Source of the DNA: an uncultured Fibrobacterota bacterium
GTDB taxonomy: Bacteria; Fibrobacterota; Fibrobacteria; Fibrobacterales; Fibrobacteraceae
Direction of reading: 5' to 3'
Assembly (NCBI GenBank): GCA_903876665.1
Contig: CAIRAY010000111.1
Location: 1 to 64,000, forward strand
Length of the DNA: 64,000 nt
Under the pieces are notes generated by a model, which searched no databases, was not told where the DNA came from, and saw only the letters and a list, made by a program, of their open reading frames with translations. Made by a program: the position numbers and the translations under genes. Within the stretch, counting starts at the first letter, position 1. Every line of letters begins with the position of its first letter. Below, piece by piece: positions 1-8,704 of this stretch.

Positions 1-97
1 AAGTAGCCTAATCTCTTCGAACCGCCGTATGCGGACCCGCTTGTACGGTGGTGTGGCAGGGGAACGCGGAATCTTCATTCCGCGCCCCTATGCCGAT
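1..97 (+). mobile_element. group II intron, 3' end (domains V and VI)
   Basis: Only the last part of a bacterial group II intron is inside the window. Bases 21-29 pair with 44-52 to form the domain V hairpin (ACCGCCGTA with TACGGTGGT, one G-T pair) around an inner GCG/CGC stem at 31-40, matching the usual bacterial domain V. Bases 55-94 fold as domain VI: GGCA/TGCC, then GGGG/CCCC, then CGCGGAAT/ATTCCGCG with a CTTC loop. A bulged A at about 90 fits the branch point. The intron would end at GAT, about 97, seven bases after that A, which is the normal spacing. The intron-encoded reverse transcriptase would lie upstream, outside the window. The exact 3' junction is uncertain by about one base. 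Confidence 0.8.
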
Positions 98-98
98 T

Positions 99-356
99 TT
101 AATGATTACAAACTTGTCCAGAGCCATCCATGGATAGGCCAAGTGGGCCTTCTTGGATTTTTCCGCGACCGAGCAAAAAGCCGAGAAGCATGTCCAGTCC
201 CATCCCTTCCGCAGAACAAGTATGGAATTTGGCTTCAGCGCCATACCGAGTCGTCACTTCGGCGACCAGGGCTACGCGAGTGATGGTACCGCGCTCCGCG
301 ATGAGGTGCATGATGTCGTGGCCGTGAATTGAGGAGGAGTTTTCTGTTGTATTCAT
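99..356 (-). CDS. YecH-like small metal-binding family protein (DUF2492)
   Basis: An 85-residue protein with the family core SIHGHDIMHLIAE near the N-terminus, FHTCSAEGM in the middle and a C-terminal VCNH ending, as in E. coli YecH, which ends in ICRH. The conserved His and Cys residues are taken to bind metal; the biological role is unknown. The ATG at 356 is chosen because homology starts a few residues after it. No strong ribosome site is visible, but a hairpin (361-387) lies just upstream. The stop codon (99-101) is one base from the inferred end of the group II intron, so the intron has landed at the very 3' edge of this gene, in the opposite orientation. Confidence 0.82.
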   Translation of the reverse strand: MNTTENSSSIHGHDIMHLIAERGTITRVALVAEVTTRYGAEAKFHTCSAEGMGLDMLLGFLLGRGKIQEGPLGLSMDGSGQVCNH

Positions 357-360
357 AACG

Positions 361-387
361 GCAAATCTAAGCCCGTAGGGGATTTGC
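361..387. repeat. inverted repeat upstream of the yecH-like gene
   Basis: GCAAATC at 361-367 is perfectly repeated in inverse as GATTTGC at 381-387 with a 13-base loop. It lies between the GGDEF gene end and the yecH-like start. No T-run follows on either strand, so it is not a standard terminator; a 5' leader hairpin is possible. Confidence 0.35.
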
Positions 388-445
388 ACAACCCGATTTC
401 GGCCAGTTGAGGCCCCCCTTCCGATCAAATGCCATTTACGGGGTG

Positions 446-2308
446 TCAGTGCGCGCGACGAAGTTCTTTTTGACGGTAAAGATCCTCGTCGGCAGCCTGG
501 ATGTACTCGTCGAGGGTTTGTTTTTGCCCAAGCTTGCAAAGCGCGACTCCTGCGCTGAACCCCAGTTTGAGTCCAACGGGGAATTCCTCTTGGTGTGTTT
601 GTAGCACCGCATTGGCGCGATGGACCAGGCGACGGACATCGGATTCTTCTTTGATGCGGGCGAAAATGACAAATTCGTCGCCACCGATACGGGCTAGGAT
701 ATCCGTTTGCCGGAGAGATTCCTTGAGGGCTTGGGCGGTTGCCCGAATGGCGCGGTCACCCTCGGCATGGCCAAAATCATCGTTGATCACCTTGAGCTTG
801 TCCATGTCCACAAATAGAATGGCCGAAAGTGCCTTGCCACGACGCGCCTCAGCGAGGGATTGCTCGGCGAGGAGCATGAAGCCACGGCGGTTCAATGCTC
901 CCGTAAGTTCGTCGCGGTTTGCCAGATTTAGGAGTTGCTGATTGGCCGCAATCAATTCGTGCTGGGTGGCTTTTTGAGTTTCCATCAGCCAGGTGCCTTG
1001 TAGGGCCGCAGAGACTTGTAACAACAAGGATTCATAGAAAGAATCCATGGACTCCGTGATTTCCAGGAGACAAACACCCAGCAAGCGTGATTGGCAGACT
1101 AGGGAAACCAGCAGGCAGGGGTGGGTCCGGGTGGAAAGTTTTTCGGCCAAAATTTCGGCAGGAGCCTGGAATTGTTCGGAATTTTTAACCACCGTGCCAT
1201 TGCTGTATTCAATCCACCGACGGAATTCCACATTCTCCAAGGAGCTCGAGGGAAGGTTCCCCTGGTCCCACTCGAGAATACCAGCCCAAGAAACCTGTGC
1301 TAAGGAAAATGCTCGGGCGACGCGGTCATCCCAAGTAGATGGATCCAAATCGGAAAACAGAACTTGGGCCGCCTGGCGCACCATTCGGGAAAGGAAGAAT
1401 GACCGCAGTTGTTCTTCGATGAAATCGTCACGGCCTTTTTCGCTGCCATGGCTTTGACAGCCACAGGAAGAGCGTATGACAAACTCACCAAACAAAGTCT
1501 CCGTTCCCCCAAAATCCAGACCTGAATTGGAGGCCAATCGCTCCACAGCCCGCCGACTCATTGCATCGGTGGATTGTCGTACCGTGGAGAGTGGCCTGCG
1601 CATCCAGCGAGCCTCGTCAATGTCATCCATTCCAATAATCTTAATTTTGCTTAGAGAGAGACCCGCCTCTTCGAAAACCTGGACAGCACCCAACGCCATG
1701 GTGTCGTTCATAAAATATATGGCGTCCAAGTCCGGGTGCTTTTCCGTGAGGGCCAAGGCTGCTTTCCCGCCTCCCTCATTGGTGAAACCGCCATCGGCCT
1801 CAAAGGACAGTTCCCAGGGAAGCCCTAAAGTTTTCAGGGTTTCGCGGTAGACCGCTAGTCGAAGCTGGGTGTCAGGATTCGACAGGACGCCAGTGATGCA
1901 TCCAATCTTTTTTGCGTGGTGAACTTGATGAAGATGACGAAGAGCATCCTGAATCGCCGAAGTCGTGTCGAAGGCAATGCAGGCTCTGTCCGCACAGGGT
2001 GCCTCGCCCAGATAAACGGTGCGGGTTGGGTCAAGCCCACAGACCTCTTCCACTTCGGTAAAGGGTTCGTGGGTTGAAATGACCGATTGGGCAACCACAT
2101 GGCCATCAAGACCCAAAAAAGGAACCAACCGGTAAATTTCGTTACTGACGGCCTCGTTGTCGATGGAGGACTTCCATGACTTTCCAATAATCCCCAGAGG
2201 CTGCATGCCCTTTTTTGCGCAGGCGTCCACAAAGGACCGCCAGATTTGCTTCTGGTACAGGTTTCCGACTTCGTTGATCAGAAGACCAAGTTGGGCGCGT
2301 TTTCGCAT
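446..2308 (-). CDS. LacI-type sensor / GGDEF diguanylate cyclase
   Basis: A 620-residue predicted cytoplasmic protein. Residues about 5-290 resemble the periplasmic-binding-protein-like ligand domain of LacI/GalR regulators, including the FMNDTMALGAVQVFEEAG and IKIIGMDDIDEA segments, but the DNA-binding helix-turn-helix is absent. A middle GAF-like region follows, then a GGDEF domain (about 450-615) with an intact GGDEF motif near residue 541 and a product-inhibition I-site RQTD five residues before it. It should make c-di-GMP in response to a small ligand, probably a sugar or nucleoside; the ligand is not known. A TATAAT box eight bases before the ATG suggests its own promoter, although the gene also follows the export operon on the same strand by 47 bases. 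Confidence 0.88.
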   Translation of the reverse strand: MRKRAQLGLLINEVGNLYQKQIWRSFVDACAKKGMQPLGIIGKSWKSSIDNEAVSNEIYRLVPFLGLDGHVVAQSVISTHEPFTEVEEVCGLDPTRTVYLGEAPCADRACIAFDTTSAIQDALRHLHQVHHAKKIGCITGVLSNPDTQLRLAVYRETLKTLGLPWELSFEADGGFTNEGGGKAALALTEKHPDLDAIYFMNDTMALGAVQVFEEAGLSLSKIKIIGMDDIDEARWMRRPLSTVRQSTDAMSRRAVERLASNSGLDFGGTETLFGEFVIRSSCGCQSHGSEKGRDDFIEEQLRSFFLSRMVRQAAQVLFSDLDPSTWDDRVARAFSLAQVSWAGILEWDQGNLPSSSLENVEFRRWIEYSNGTVVKNSEQFQAPAEILAEKLSTRTHPCLLVSLVCQSRLLGVCLLEITESMDSFYESLLLQVSAALQGTWLMETQKATQHELIAANQQLLNLANRDELTGALNRRGFMLLAEQSLAEARRGKALSAILFVDMDKLKVINDDFGHAEGDRAIRATAQALKESLRQTDILARIGGDEFVIFARIKEESDVRRLVHRANAVLQTHQEEFPVGLKLGFSAGVALCKLGQKQTLDEYIQAADEDLYRQKELRRAH

Positions 2309-2316
2309 TGACTTAC

Positions 2317-2322
2317 ATTATA
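2317..2322 (-). promoter_or_regulatory. -10 box for the LacI-GGDEF gene
   Basis: A perfect TATAAT on the minus strand ends eight bases before the ATG at 2308. No ribosome site lies between, so the transcript may be leaderless. No good -35 is visible. Confidence 0.5.
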
Positions 2323-2355
2323 CCAAAAATTCCCAAGTCGCGCGAAAGGAATCGG

Positions 2356-3723
2356 CTAAAATGTGTAAGTAGCCACGCCCTGGGCCTGGAATCTTGTTCC
2401 GGAATAGGTCATTTCCCCATAGTACGTGCCACCCAGTGAAACCCCGCTGATCTGCAAGGACAAATTTTGCAACGTGGTATAAGTTAGGGAACCAGAAAGC
2501 ATGTAGGATCCATCGGTCAAATTGGCGAGTCCATTGCAGGACATGGTAAGGTCAGGAATGATGAATTTGGAGAAGGAGGAGAAGAAGGCAATGTAGTAGC
2601 GACCTAGGCTGTAAGGCTGAATCTGGCCATTGGCGTAAAGCCAAAGCGCCTTGGGGCCATGGTCCAAGCGAAGATTGGGGATGGAATATGGAATGGGGAG
2701 CCCAGCCAATCTGGCGGAGTCGAGGGACACGGAGTTTTTCCAAGGGTATTCCCGGGAGTCCTCTAGCGGGGAGGGGTCGTACCCGAGCCCGTTGTAGTAC
2801 ATCTCATATTGCACGGTTATCCGGTCGCTCACGTCCAGGAAATCAAAGGCGCGTCCAATGGACAGAGCTACCCGGGGAGTGAACGCCTTATTGGGCGTGG
2901 AGACCAGGGTATCGGCGCTGACGGTGTAATGATTCAGGAATCCTTGGGGGAAAAAGGCGGCTTCGCCGGCAATGTTCCACTTATGGAGCGCGGTGGAGAT
3001 ATCCCAGGCGACCACCGGATCAAGGTCCTTCCGCTTCCAAAGGGAAAGCGCAGTTTCGGTTCCACCGAGCAGGATTTCGGCTTTGGCGGTGGCCTTGAGC
3101 TGGTCTGCAGTTTTGACGTTTTCGGCGTCCAGAAATCCATAAAGATTGGCACGTGTGCCAAAGGGCGCATGAAGCCTTATGCCCGAGGTTCCTTCGAGGG
3201 TTCCGATCCGTTCCACAAAACTTTTCTTTTCCACATTCACCAGGTCCGATGGATTCCAAAAATAACAGCGCCCCCATTGCAAAACCTGCTTGCCAACCCG
3301 GACATAAAGGCGTTGGCGGACATTGAAATCCAGAAACAATTCCCGTAAATATGCGTTGGCCTGGCTGCTGTCAGAAAGATAGCGGCCTTCAATGGCGGCA
3401 AACGCTTTTGTATCATCCGAGGCGCGGGCATCAAGAAACAGCTCACCCGTGGTCCGAAATAATAGCCCTGGATAACCTGTATCCTCCCTACCAGGGTTGC
3501 GAATAAAGTCCCGGCTGAAATTGCTCTGAGCAGATCCGGTAAGGGCTCCGCTCGCCTTGATTCCCGTGGGCTTGGTGGTCGAACTATCGGCCAAGGGACT
3601 GGTGACTGTGGCGGAATCCACCAGCATGGCGTTCGCATCTCCAAACAACGCGGTCTCATCGATTTCCTGGGATAAAACCGAGGAGACGAGTCCCAAAAAC
3701 AAAAACCGAAACAATAAATGCAT
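2356..3723 (-). CDS. outer-membrane beta-barrel protein of the export operon
   Basis: A 455-residue protein with a signal peptide (MHLLFRFLFLGLVSSVLSQ). Alternating hydrophobic/aromatic strands fill the rest and it ends in an aromatic residue (ATYTF), typical of a barrel recognised by BamA. No named family is recognised with certainty; DUF1302-like porins have a similar look. The start at 3723 is chosen because the signal peptide begins there; the open frame continues upstream without one. It lies 10 bases after the LolA-like gene and closes an operon with two FtsX-type permeases and an ATPase, so it may be an outer-membrane partner or client of that exporter. Confidence 0.75.
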   Translation of the reverse strand: MHLLFRFLFLGLVSSVLSQEIDETALFGDANAMLVDSATVTSPLADSSTTKPTGIKASGALTGSAQSNFSRDFIRNPGREDTGYPGLLFRTTGELFLDARASDDTKAFAAIEGRYLSDSSQANAYLRELFLDFNVRQRLYVRVGKQVLQWGRCYFWNPSDLVNVEKKSFVERIGTLEGTSGIRLHAPFGTRANLYGFLDAENVKTADQLKATAKAEILLGGTETALSLWKRKDLDPVVAWDISTALHKWNIAGEAAFFPQGFLNHYTVSADTLVSTPNKAFTPRVALSIGRAFDFLDVSDRITVQYEMYYNGLGYDPSPLEDSREYPWKNSVSLDSARLAGLPIPYSIPNLRLDHGPKALWLYANGQIQPYSLGRYYIAFFSSFSKFIIPDLTMSCNGLANLTDGSYMLSGSLTYTTLQNLSLQISGVSLGGTYYGEMTYSGTRFQAQGVATYTF

Positions 3724-3733
3724 AATTTGTCTT

Positions 3734-4504
3734 CTATTTACTTTGTGATTCCAGATAGGCTTTGGTAAAAATGGCATCATCGAGTTTATTCGTCTTGATG
3801 TTGGCGAGCTCCACCACGGTGCGGTTTCCTTTTTCAAATTCATCGATAAACATTTGTTGCACAGGGACGAACTTTTTGTTGATTTCGGTGTACTTCAAAA
3901 AATAGGCGGTTTGCATTAGAGTTCCGCTTTGGGAGTAGGCCTCCTCCTTCAGCAATAGGCCGTTGTCGCGTCGGACCCACCAAATTTTTCGCGGATAATC
4001 TACGTCATTTACTGTGGCACGGGCCTCCATTCGGTAGACTTCAATTTTGCCGAGAATTTCTGCGCTCACCATCTCCTTCCCGTCCTTCGATTTGGTGACG
4101 GCATAGGTTTCCATTAAGCGACGGGTTTCAAAGTCGTCGGCTTTGGCGTCAGATCCGCCAATGGATTCATCACTGTTGATGTGCTGGAATGTCCGGGTAT
4201 TGCGCCGATACATCCACATGTTGTCGGCGACGCGCAGGTATCCGTTTCCGCGTTCTGCCTCGGGGCCAAGGATGTTGATCAAAAAGGCCTGGTCCTTGTC
4301 GCGCCGGAAGTATTCCATTTCCAGGAGTTTGGTTCCCTGACCCACCTTTTGCTGGGTCATTTTTACCGAAGAATGGATGTCGCTCGTGAATCGTTGCTGG
4401 TCATCGAGCTTCTGCAAAATGGAGGAGCCTGCGGGCAAGGCCTGGCCAAAGCCCGAGCTCATTCCCAGTCCGAGGGCCAAACACAACGGAATCCAAAATC
4501 TCAT
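3734..4504 (-). CDS. outer-membrane lipoprotein-sorting (LolA-like, COG2834) protein
   Basis: A 256-residue secreted protein with an N-terminal signal peptide (MRFWIPLCLALGLGMSSGFG). The body has the LolA/LolB-like half-barrel pattern of this family: EMEYFRRDKDQAFLINILGP, then MWMYRRNTRTFQHI, and a late KIWWVRRDNGLLLKEEAYS strand. Such proteins are periplasmic carriers or chaperones for lipoproteins or lipids. The ATG at 4504 has a TGGAG ribosome site seven bases upstream, better than the earlier in-frame ATG at 4528. It sits between the permease genes and the beta-barrel gene of the same operon. Confidence 0.85.
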   Translation of the reverse strand: MRFWIPLCLALGLGMSSGFGQALPAGSSILQKLDDQQRFTSDIHSSVKMTQQKVGQGTKLLEMEYFRRDKDQAFLINILGPEAERGNGYLRVADNMWMYRRNTRTFQHINSDESIGGSDAKADDFETRRLMETYAVTKSKDGKEMVSAEILGKIEVYRMEARATVNDVDYPRKIWWVRRDNGLLLKEEAYSQSGTLMQTAYFLKYTEINKKFVPVQQMFIDEFEKGNRTVVELANIKTNKLDDAIFTKAYLESQSK

Positions 4505-4520
4505 ATTTTCTCCAGAGGAT

Positions 4521-6269
4521 TTATTCATAGTGACGTAATGCGGTTGCGGCAGGCAACTTGGATGCGCGGTTTGCGGGGAACCAGGCGGTGGCAATTGCAA
4601 TGGCCACAATCAGGATAATGAACGTAGAAACGGAAAGGAAGGTCGGGGCAAAGACCAGATGGCCTTTGACCAGGATGATGCCCAGGGGATTGCTTGCGGT
4701 GGGGATGGTGAGCAGAGAGAGTCCCCACATGGCGAAAAATCCAAATAGGGTTCCAATGAGTGCGGAGAAAAAGGCGAGCAGACCCGTTTCGAGCAAAAAG
4801 ACCATGCGTACATCGGAGCTCTGCATGCCAATGGCCCGTAAGGTTCCAATCTCCCGAGTACGTTCGCGGATGGTCATGCGCAAGGTGTTTACTACGCCGA
4901 TCAAGGTGATCAGAAAAATCACCAAAACTGCGCTCAGAGTGATGATTTGCAGGGCGGATTCCAGTTGTAAAACAGCCGAAGCGGACTCATACATGGTGCT
5001 GATTGTCAAAGTTGTGCCTTTGTATTTATGCTGGGAGACATCGCGCTTCTGCTTGGAGACATCGTCCGTGGTACGAGGGCGGGGGAGCCTTATCCATTCC
5101 GTTGTCAAGGACTGGAACCAGAACGAGGAGGAATCCAGCGCAAGGCTTTGCCCGGAAACTTTCGGGAGAGCGTCGTAAAATTTATCGTAGAAATTGACCT
5201 CGTTCAGCAGGACAAGATTATTGGGCAAGGAATCGGTTTGTGGATAAAGTCCCCCAATAATAATCCGAAATCCACTGGAATCACCGCGCAAAGTGTCAGG
5301 AAAGCGCATGGCGTAACGGAATTGCAGGGTGTCACCAATTTTTAGCTGCAAGGAGTCCGCAAGAAGCTTGGGAAACAAGGCGACCTTTTTCCCAAAAGCA
5401 GAAGAGTCCAGGGTTCCTCCAAGTCGCTTCCAAAGCTCGGCCTTGTGGCTACTATCCGAACGATAACCCGAAACCAGAAGAGACGTTGAGTTTGTGTGTC
5501 CTTCCATGTATGCAAGCGGAGGCGCCATCATACGCCAGATGGAGTCGGCGATGTTTATGGCGTTCTTGGCAGGGTTTTCAATCGTCAAATACAGATAGGG
5601 GGAATCTTCAGGCCGTAGACCCATGATTAGGCTCATAGCCTTCAGTTCCATGAACAAAGCGCTCTCCATGAAAATATTGGAAGGCTGAAAGATTCCTGCA
5701 ACGGTCAAGCGAATGGCCTGGTAACTTCCGTTGAAATCCTGCAGACGCATTCGAACCACATCTCCCATTTTCACATTCAGGTATTTGGCTTTTTCTACGC
5801 TGAGGATCAGGGGGTTTTCCAGGGTGGAATCAAGAAGGGCGTCCCAGGTTCCCTCCGTCATGGGAAAATTATTTTCGGTCATCACCGAGTCTTCGTGAGT
5901 GAAAACTTCTCTCATGTTCATGGCGACCAGGAATACATTGTCCGAGCGCCCGTTACCGATGGCCCGGCCAAAAACTCCCATGGTCGGGTCGACCTTTTTG
6001 ACCCCGGGAATCTTCAGAATGTCGTCTTTCCAATGGGCACCGCCACGCATGACTTGGGACATGAGGCGTCCTTGGTCCGCGAACCCGACATTGGCATGGC
6101 CGGCCACATAGGCGACGACTTCATTGATCAAGGTCCGCGAAATTCCGTGGGAAAAGGAATTGGCGATGAGCAGGATCATGGCTCCAAAGCCGATAGCAGA
6201 GCCCAGAAAAAGATTGCGCCGTTTTTGACGGAATAAATTGCGGAAGGCGATCATCAATAAGGTTTTCAT
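4521..6269 (-). CDS. FtsX/MacB-type ABC transporter permease (second)
   Basis: A 582-residue inner-membrane protein. An N-terminal membrane helix follows MKTLLMIAFRNLFRQKRRN, then comes a large periplasmic region (about 45-440) and three C-terminal helices with the FtsX-type cytoplasmic loop RERTREIGTLRAIGMQSSDV. This is the architecture of LolC/LolE and MacB. It probably extracts lipoproteins or lipids from the inner membrane together with the ATPase (7788-8465), its paralogue (6277-7785) and the LolA-like carrier. The ATG at 6269 is preceded by GAGGAG; the gap to the upstream gene is seven bases. Confidence 0.88.
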   Translation of the reverse strand: MKTLLMIAFRNLFRQKRRNLFLGSAIGFGAMILLIANSFSHGISRTLINEVVAYVAGHANVGFADQGRLMSQVMRGGAHWKDDILKIPGVKKVDPTMGVFGRAIGNGRSDNVFLVAMNMREVFTHEDSVMTENNFPMTEGTWDALLDSTLENPLILSVEKAKYLNVKMGDVVRMRLQDFNGSYQAIRLTVAGIFQPSNIFMESALFMELKAMSLIMGLRPEDSPYLYLTIENPAKNAINIADSIWRMMAPPLAYMEGHTNSTSLLVSGYRSDSSHKAELWKRLGGTLDSSAFGKKVALFPKLLADSLQLKIGDTLQFRYAMRFPDTLRGDSSGFRIIIGGLYPQTDSLPNNLVLLNEVNFYDKFYDALPKVSGQSLALDSSSFWFQSLTTEWIRLPRPRTTDDVSKQKRDVSQHKYKGTTLTISTMYESASAVLQLESALQIITLSAVLVIFLITLIGVVNTLRMTIRERTREIGTLRAIGMQSSDVRMVFLLETGLLAFFSALIGTLFGFFAMWGLSLLTIPTASNPLGIILVKGHLVFAPTFLSVSTFIILIVAIAIATAWFPANRASKLPAATALRHYE

Positions 6270-6276
6270 AGGCTCC

Positions 6277-7785
6277 TCAGTCGCGGGAAATCGCATCGAG
6301 CGGGGTAATGGATTTTGCCACTCTCACCGGATAGATCGAGGCGAGGAAGGTTACCAAGGTTAATTGAATCACAGTAAGGATTAGGTCCGCTATTCCGAAA
6401 AGAGGCTTGAAGGTGTCGCCACCATAAAGCAATTGCAAAATGTCGTTTTCCGTGGTTAGCCCCCACCAGCGCACGACCAGTACCGTTGCCACGCCGATCA
6501 GGATTCCCAATCCTCCGAAGACCACAGAGAGGAAACCGGTTTCCAATAGAAACATTTTAGTGATGAAGGATTTTTGGGCTCCCACCGCCCGCATCATACC
6601 AATTTCAGAAGTGCGCTCCATGGCCGCCATTGAGAGGGTATTGACAATAATGATAATGGCGACAAAAAAGAGCAAAAACACAAATACATTGAGCGCAATC
6701 TTGATAATGATCGTCATGGATCCCACAACTCCGGAAGCCTTCTGCCAAGTGACCGCTTGCAAAGGAATGCCCGAAGTCTCTAAAAAGCGCTGGAGGCTGT
6801 CCAGCCCTTGGGAGCGATCCACGCTAGGCAAAAACCGGGTTAGGACCAGTTGGTAGGCCCCGGCCTCCTCTGGAAGAGTTGTTGTAAGTATTTGCTTGGG
6901 AGCGATGATGGTTTGATCTGGGCCCAAAGCCGCAGGAGTCGGAGGTTCCGTTCCAAAAAGAGCATCCAAATTATCATTGTCACTTGCGAGCAATGATTTC
7001 TGGGTTGCAGATAAACTTGCGGATTGATCGGCCTCGCTGAAATACCCCATGCAACGACGGTAGGAAGCAATATCCACAAAGAGGAAGTGTCCCCAGATTT
7101 TATTGAGAGCTTTGAACTTGGAGATCCCATCCAGGGGAAGGCGAATGTCCGAGGTCGAGTTGGCTTCGTTAAAGCCCATAAAGACAATGTCATTTTGCAT
7201 GGTCAGATGGGGATAGGCTTCTTTGGCATCCTTCCCCAGGAGGGCGGTATCAATGGGGAAACCCTTAGGCTGGAACCAGATTCCCATGGTGGAATAGAGC
7301 TGGTCGAGGCCTCCGGTGGACATGAGCAACCCGGTGGAATCCGGATAATTTCCCTGCATAATCCTCATGCTCTCGGGGAACATTTCTTTCCATTGGCGAA
7401 AGTTAACGCCCAACAGAAAGGCAAAACCCGGAACGCCATCCTGTTCATTCAAGGCCAGGGCAAAACCTTTACCGACCGGGAGGATGTTTTTGAAGAGGCC
7501 TGCGCTCTCCAATTTGGGGCGCAGAGTATCAAACCGGAGAATATCCTTGACCGGCTTGCCACCCATATTCAAAAGGACCACGGGATCTTGCTGCTCCTTG
7601 GATATCAGGATTACGTCGCCAGTAAAACCCCCGACAACGCTTTTGTCTAGGCCCTTTTCCATTCCAGAAATTACGGAATTTCCTAGTGTGAGGAGAAATG
7701 CTCCAAGGAAGAGGATGGCTCCGATGACCATGCTTTTCCCACGGTGCCGGAACAGATTTCGCCATGCAATTTTTATGGACAGCAT
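6277..7785 (-). CDS. FtsX/MacB-type ABC transporter permease (first)
   Basis: A 502-residue paralogue of the next permease, with the same topology: MLSIKIAWRNLFRHRGKS at the N-terminus, a periplasmic domain, and C-terminal helices around RTSEIGMMRAVGAQKSFI. The ATG at 7785 is preferred to a TTG six bases upstream because GGAGG lies seven bases before the ATG but only one before the TTG. The gene begins two bases after the ATPase stop, so the two are probably translationally coupled. The two permeases likely form a heterodimer, as LolC and LolE do. Confidence 0.88.
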   Translation of the reverse strand: MLSIKIAWRNLFRHRGKSMVIGAILFLGAFLLTLGNSVISGMEKGLDKSVVGGFTGDVILISKEQQDPVVLLNMGGKPVKDILRFDTLRPKLESAGLFKNILPVGKGFALALNEQDGVPGFAFLLGVNFRQWKEMFPESMRIMQGNYPDSTGLLMSTGGLDQLYSTMGIWFQPKGFPIDTALLGKDAKEAYPHLTMQNDIVFMGFNEANSTSDIRLPLDGISKFKALNKIWGHFLFVDIASYRRCMGYFSEADQSASLSATQKSLLASDNDNLDALFGTEPPTPAALGPDQTIIAPKQILTTTLPEEAGAYQLVLTRFLPSVDRSQGLDSLQRFLETSGIPLQAVTWQKASGVVGSMTIIIKIALNVFVFLLFFVAIIIIVNTLSMAAMERTSEIGMMRAVGAQKSFITKMFLLETGFLSVVFGGLGILIGVATVLVVRWWGLTTENDILQLLYGGDTFKPLFGIADLILTVIQLTLVTFLASIYPVRVAKSITPLDAISRD

Positions 7786-7787
7786 GC

Positions 7788-8465
7788 TCAAGCCTCCACG
7801 ATGCGGCCGTCGTGGATTTTAACGATGGACCTTGCGTATTGAAGGACATCGGGATCGTGGGTGGAAAATATGAAAGTTGTTCCCAATTCCTTGTTCATGG
7901 ACTGCATCAAATTCAATATGCTTGCTCCGGTTACGGAATCAAGATTTGCGGTGGGTTCGTCGGCAAGTACAATCGAGGGTTCGGTAACCAAGGCCCGCGC
8001 AATGGCTACGCGCTGTCGTTGGCCACCGGAGAGCTCCCCTGGCCGATGGTTGAAGTAATCCCCAAGACCCACAGCATCGAGGAGCTTTTTTGCTTTGGCA
8101 CGAATCTGGGCGTTGGATAACTTCCCCATGAGGAGCAAGGGGAATTCCACATTTTCCAAGGTATTGAGGACCGGAATCAAATTAAAGGTCTGGAAAATAA
8201 ACCCGACTTTGTGCAAGCGCAAATCGGTAATTTGCCGGTCGCTCAGGCCGCTGATGTCTACACCACCGATTTTTACCGTCCCTGCCGTTGCTTTGTCGAC
8301 GCAACCGATCATGTTCAGCAGGGTGGTCTTACCGCTTCCCGAGGGCCCGATAATCGACATGAGGCTACCTTGGGCAATCTTAAGGTCCACCCCTCTCAGC
8401 GCATGGACAATGGTCTTGTCGAGTGGGTAGTCCTTGGTCAGGCCATTAATTTCAACAATATTCAC
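7788..8465 (-). CDS. LolD-like ABC transporter ATPase
   Basis: A 225-residue ATPase of the LolD/MacB/FtsE group. Walker A is GPSGSGKTT (about 41-49), the signature is LSGGQRQRVAIARAL, Walker B is IVLADEPTANLDS, and the switch His is in FSTHDPDV. It should power the two FtsX-type permeases encoded next. The start is a GTG at 8465 with GGAGG five bases upstream. It is the first gene of a five-gene operon running to 2356. Confidence 0.93.
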   Translation of the reverse strand: MNIVEINGLTKDYPLDKTIVHALRGVDLKIAQGSLMSIIGPSGSGKTTLLNMIGCVDKATAGTVKIGGVDISGLSDRQITDLRLHKVGFIFQTFNLIPVLNTLENVEFPLLLMGKLSNAQIRAKAKKLLDAVGLGDYFNHRPGELSGGQRQRVAIARALVTEPSIVLADEPTANLDSVTGASILNLMQSMNKELGTTFIFSTHDPDVLQYARSIVKIHDGRIVEA

Positions 8466-8571
8466 AGGATCCTCCGCTAACTTGGATGCCGAAAAGATAT
8501 CAAAGCATTGCGGGTCTGGGGGAATGGATCGTTGAATGCTAAAAATTTCCCGATGAAGGCGGGGGAGGAGG

Positions 8572-8656
8572 CTGAGGTTGGAGGGCAGAGGTTAGAGGTT
8601 AGAGATATCATCCCAGACCTCATCTCTAACTTCTACCCTCTAACCTTTAACCTGAG
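8572..8656. repeat. inverted cluster of TTAGAGG-type heptamers
   Basis: The region between the LolD-like gene and the receiver gene (8466-8704) has no coding potential. One arm (8572-8606) is built of GGTTAGA units. The other (about 621-656 of the same kilobase) is its inverse, with units such as CTCTAACCT and ATCTCTAAC, around a loop of about 15 bases. A short CCACTCTCCACTC run follows at 8694-8706, the same heptamer family as the larger cluster at 30341-30560. Confidence 0.6.
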
Positions 8657-8704
8657 ATGCGTGCTGCGATTCGTCCAGTTTGCCCGGACTGTTCCACTCT
8701 CCAC

